NCBI GenBank assembly: GCA_043820105.1
Contig: JBDREC010000113.1
Coordinates: 1-8,193, forward strand
From: JBDREC01 sp043820105 [NCBI: Pseudomonadota bacterium]
GTDB taxonomy: Bacteria; Bdellovibrionota_F; JAHFAK01
Reading direction: 5' to 3'
Length of the DNA stretch: 8,193 bases
This document shows, piece after piece, positions 6,329-8,193 of the stretch. The position numbers and the translations under genes were made by a program. The notes beneath the pieces are model-generated. The model did no database searches. It was not told the DNA's origin and worked only from the letters and a program-made list of their open reading frames with translations. Position 1 is the stretch's first letter; every line of letters starts with the position of its first letter.

Positions 6329-6376
6329 AAAAGTCCACCAAGTGTATGTAAGCTTACATACACTTGGTGGACTTTT
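6329..6376. repeat. perfect 48-bp palindrome at the 3' side of the IS91-like transposase
   Basis: The sequence reads identically on both strands from 6329 to 6376 with no mismatch and no spacer (centre between 6352 and 6353, inside AAGCTT). It would form a 24-bp cruciform arm, or an RNA hairpin with the usual minimal loop. TTTTT at 6373-6377 gives it terminator character for plus-strand transcripts. On the minus strand it lies 83 bp beyond the transposase stop. The tetranucleotide CAAG (6325-6328) directly abuts it, matching the GAAC/CAAG target next to which IS91 elements insert at their origin end. I read it as the element's origin-proximal hairpin; a transcription terminator is the alternative, and both may be true. 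Confidence 0.75.
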
Positions 6377-6459
6377 TGCAAAACATTCAGCTATTAATGA
6401 AAATACTTAATTTTTTCCATTTTTTGATTACAACTCTCCTGTTAACGATAATAAAAGAT

Positions 6460-7485
6460 TTAAAGCATCATTTCTTGATGATCATCATAAATATATTCAA
6501 TACTTTCTGACACCTCATCAAACTTCGGAAAAGTAATCTTTGGCGGTGCTCGTTTAAACCAAGGAACAATTGGGATTATTTCTTCCTCTTTTTGCAAAAA
6601 CCTTTTAAGCTTCATTTCCTTACCACATTTTGGGCAAATTGTCGGAAGTTCACCAAAAATCCTTGCTATTAATGAAGCCCATCCAATATTTACTGGTTTA
6701 TCTTCATCTATTGAAACTGATGCCTTGTTATCATCTTTATTTTCTTTCTTTGGCAATGTCCTTTGTACATTAGAAGCATAAAATCCACAATATCTTCTTA
6801 CATTTTGATAATGGTCGGGGATATGTGATGTAATAAGTGCAATAAAATCAAGTGGTGAAAAGGATAATGTAAGTCCATTCTTGGTTTTGTAATATACAAT
6901 GTTATTCTTATATTCAAGCCTGCTTACAGCTACAGGTGGACGACCTGCATAACTTAACCTTGAAATCAAACCTTCACGATCATCTAAGTCAAATGGATCA
7001 CTTGCATGAACATGAAATCCTGAATGTTTCCATGATAATAAGTTATCTGAAAGTTTTTCTGACAAAACTTCCTTTTTCACCATAAGCTTTATCAATATTT
7101 CCCTGAAAAACTGTGTGATCTTGCTTACGTTCCAATCATTGCATGGATGAAATGTAATGTTCTCTTTGTCACGATAATCGAATAATCCATTTGAAGTTAT
7201 TTGATGAAGATGAGGATTCGCATTCAATTCATCTCCATGCGATTGAATCAAAGCAACAATTCCTGGTCTTAACTTTTTTATGATCTTACCATTACTAAGA
7301 GCAAGGCATAATGATTTATAAAGACCATTAAGACGGAGGTGAAATAATCTTATTCTTTTGGGAAGCCGAAAAAGTAATAACAACAGAAGCAAAACAATTT
7401 CAAAACCATGAGCTGCTGTTTTATGTGCATGGCCGCATCCAGATGAAGGTTCCATATTAAATTCTGATGTAAACTTGGATGCCAA
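6460..7485 (-). CDS. IS91-family HUH transposase, N-terminal zinc domain missing or degraded
   Basis: This 341-residue rolling-circle transposase would nick one strand and attach through a tyrosine. It shows FRLPKRIRLF (39-48, the family's 'vlTlPkrlR'), NPHLHQI with the metal-binding HUH pair H92 and H94, FHVHA (157-161), RLSYAGRPPVAVSRL with the presumed nucleophile Y179 (classic IS91 enzymes have two tyrosines here; only one is visible), SPLDFIALITSHIPDHYQNVRRYCGFY (210-236) and a closing zinc ribbon half CPKCGKEMKLKRFL (284-297). The N-terminal Cys/His-rich zinc domain is reduced to about 38 odd residues (GCGHAHKTAAHG plus a VLLLLLLLF run), making the protein shorter than usual for the family. 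The TTG start at 7485 is uncertain; ATG 7455-7453 is the alternative. Activity is doubtful for lack of the N-terminal domain, although the core motifs are intact. Confidence 0.85.
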   Translation of the reverse strand: MASKFTSEFNMEPSSGCGHAHKTAAHGFEIVLLLLLLLFRLPKRIRLFHLRLNGLYKSLCLALSNGKIIKKLRPGIVALIQSHGDELNANPHLHQITSNGLFDYRDKENITFHPCNDWNVSKITQFFREILIKLMVKKEVLSEKLSDNLLSWKHSGFHVHASDPFDLDDREGLISRLSYAGRPPVAVSRLEYKNNIVYYKTKNGLTLSFSPLDFIALITSHIPDHYQNVRRYCGFYASNVQRTLPKKENKDDNKASVSIDEDKPVNIGWASLIARIFGELPTICPKCGKEMKLKRFLQKEEEIIPIVPWFKRAPPKITFPKFDEVSESIEYIYDDHQEMML

Positions 7486-7492
7486 GATTGGA

Positions 7493-7520
7493 CCATGAAA
7501 ATCTATATACGGAGGTCCGG
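7493..7520 (+). repeat. 28-bp IS91-like end motif, copy 1
   Basis: This motif (CCATGAAAATCTATATAC, then GGAGGTCCGG) lies just upstream of the transposase reading frame and matches the copy at 8016-8043 at 25 of 28 positions in the same orientation. It includes a GGACC (7490-7494) / GGTCC (7514-7518) pair able to form a small stem around the ATGAAAATC loop. I take it as the 5'-side (termination) end of the IS91-like element. A remnant of another structured element such as a group II intron 3' end is an alternative I cannot exclude. Confidence 0.5.
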
Positions 7521-7595
7521 ATTTCGATAAACGTCATTTTGATGATCAGAAAGAGAGAGAGATGTTTGAAAAAAACAAAGAAAAAGTTATTTTAT

Positions 7596-7892
7596 TCAAT
7601 TTAATTTTAGGTCTTTTATTTTCTTGAAAAACATCTTTATAATACTAGCAAGCCCGTAGAATATCCATGGAAGTGAAGCCAAAAAGAATACGTTAATAAT
7701 TGTTTTCATTACTGCAATCCATCTAATTCCACCATAACCTCTGTTTAGACCCATGTGTGGCTCAGCGTAGTCTACTAAAACTGTCATGACATATATATAA
7801 CGATCAATAGATAAGGCTAGAGCCAAAGTGCCAAGTAGAATAGATAATATTATGAGAATTCGTTTAATAATTTTTGAATTACATTTGTTCAT
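7596..7892 (-). CDS. small inner-membrane protein with two predicted helices
   Basis: This 98-residue protein starts at ATG 7892-7890 and ends at TGA 7598-7596. A basic N-terminus (MNKCNSKIIKR) precedes a hydrophobic helix at about 11-29. A roughly 35-residue loop contains YAEPHMGLNRGYGGIRWIAV, and a second helix spans about 64-87, followed by a basic tail (KMFFKKIKDLK). By the positive-inside rule both termini are cytoplasmic and the Gly-rich loop is outside. I do not recognise the family. The gene has the same orientation as the IS91-like transposase and lies between the two copies of the end-like motif, so it may be a passenger. No ribosome-binding site is evident upstream of the ATG. Confidence 0.5.
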   Translation of the reverse strand: MNKCNSKIIKRILIILSILLGTLALALSIDRYIYVMTVLVDYAEPHMGLNRGYGGIRWIAVMKTIINVFFLASLPWIFYGLASIIKMFFKKIKDLKLN

Positions 7893-8193
7893 TGAAAAAA
7901 ACTATAAGATTAACCAGATAAAATCAACTTGTAAAAAAGGGAGTTATTTTAATTGAAAAAAATTAACAAGGCGAACGGGTCGATTTCCCAGTAATCATTG
8001 CTGCAAAAGGATTGCCCATGAAAACCTATATAGGGAGGTCTGGGGTTTGAAACCGGAATGCGTTTTATACCTCAGTCTTGCCATCTTTTTATTGCTCACT
8101 CCCAGTTTATTTCAATTTGAAGATCATGGAATAGGTGGATTGGTAGCGTTTTTTTAGAGATTATGTTCATAGTGCCATTATAATGAAAAGTAT
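7893..8193. other. non-coding end region with a possible plus-strand gene fragment
   Basis: This 301-bp stretch holds no complete gene. It contains the second end-like motif (8016-8043). Right after it a plus-strand frame from 8047 to TAG 8155-8157 reads LKPEC, a hydrophobic helix VLYLSLAIFLLLTPSLF and QFEDHGIGGLVAFF. That could be the tail of a decayed membrane protein, but there is no start codon and the frame is short, so I do not call a gene. Positions 7893-7970 are A-rich and featureless apart from weak TTAATT...AATTAA symmetry. Confidence 0.35.
8016..8043 (+). repeat. 28-bp IS91-like end motif, copy 2
   Basis: This copy differs from copy 1 (7493-7520) at three of 28 positions (T/C, C/G, C/T). 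It carries the perfect 10-bp palindrome CCTATATAGG at 8025-8034, which is broken by one base in copy 1. No transposase follows it within the window. Together with copy 1 it brackets 7521-8015 in direct orientation, including the small membrane protein gene, as expected for two successive element ends or for one element that overran its first terminator. Confidence 0.5.

Larger units (their letters stand above)
6329..7520 (-). mobile_element. IS91-like (HUH rolling-circle) insertion sequence, proposed extent
   Basis: The proposed element runs from the 48-bp palindrome abutting CAAG (6329) on the 3' side of the transposase to the 28-bp end-like motif at 7493-7520 on its 5' side, about 1.2 kb with one gene. 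IS91 elements have no terminal inverted repeats and make no target duplication, which fits the dissimilar ends here. The left end lies 73 bp from the point where recognisable peptidase sequence stops, so insertion or one-ended transposition probably helped destroy that gene. The right boundary is less certain because the 5' motif recurs at 8016-8043, and the mobile unit may extend to about 8043 with a passenger gene. Confidence 0.5.

Noticed and set aside
6329-6376. Head-to-head junction of two identical IS ends
   Set aside because: Symmetry ends abruptly at 24 bp per arm and there is no transposase on the left side, so a single hairpin end is the simpler reading.
8047-8157. Plus-strand membrane-helix fragment
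   Set aside because: It has a plausible hydrophobic helix but no start codon, only 36 residues and no recognisable family, so it is mentioned only in the end-region entry.
1-8193. CRISPR array, tRNA, rRNA or retron-like RNA
   Set aside because: No regularly spaced identical repeats, no cloverleaf-like or rRNA-like segments, and no reverse transcriptase gene were found.

Overview
The window is a strongly AT-rich stretch of bacterial accessory DNA. Almost every gene is on the minus strand and most gene boundaries coincide with repeats or mobile-element ends. The taxon cannot be fixed from the sequence. Few starts have a clear Shine-Dalgarno site, one protein has a Sec signal peptide, and there are decayed clan CD peptidase and repeat-protein fragments plus palindromic intergenic repeats of a GGCTATTAGC type. 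Together these point to a low-GC, probably Gram-negative environmental lineage (Bacteroidota/Ignavibacteria-like, or another IS-rich lineage); this is inference.

Layout by region. Positions 1-120 hold the terminal tandem repeats of an IS21-like element whose body lies off the left edge. Positions 125-4660 are one leftward block that looks like a phage head-tail connection module. In transcription order it contains a gp6-like head-tail connector (4660-3950), a probable head-closure/adaptor protein (3900-3511), a secreted amidohydrolase fused to an NlpC/P60-like Cys-His domain (3260-1467), a virion-morphogenesis/gp10-type tail-completion protein (1460-843), a small unknown protein coupled to it by an ATGA overlap (846-661), and a TPR-like protein cut off near the IS21-like end (610-125). 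No terminase, portal, capsid, tail tube or tape-measure gene is visible, so the block is a phage remnant or the edge of a larger element. The amidohydrolase fusion sits where a phage cargo ('moron') gene would.

Positions 4661-5331 are a junction zone. It contains a 46-bp near-palindrome overlapping a good sigma-70-type promoter pointing right, the C-terminal tail of a decayed repeat protein on the plus strand, and a pair of short direct repeats. Positions 5332-6252 (minus) are a 5'-truncated caspase/legumain-like (clan CD) peptidase fragment with an intact EF-hand. Positions 6329-7520 are an IS91-like rolling-circle (HUH) insertion sequence: a perfect 48-bp palindrome abutting CAAG on the 3' side of the transposase, the transposase itself (6460-7485), and a 28-bp end-like motif on its 5' side. 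A second copy of that motif lies at 8016-8043, so a small two-helix membrane protein gene (7892-7596) is enclosed between direct copies. The last 300 bases hold only this motif and a possible gene fragment.

The most interesting items are the amidohydrolase-NlpC/P60 fusion inside a phage structural operon, and the IS91-like element with a perfect hairpin end and a duplicated opposite end bracketing a passenger gene.
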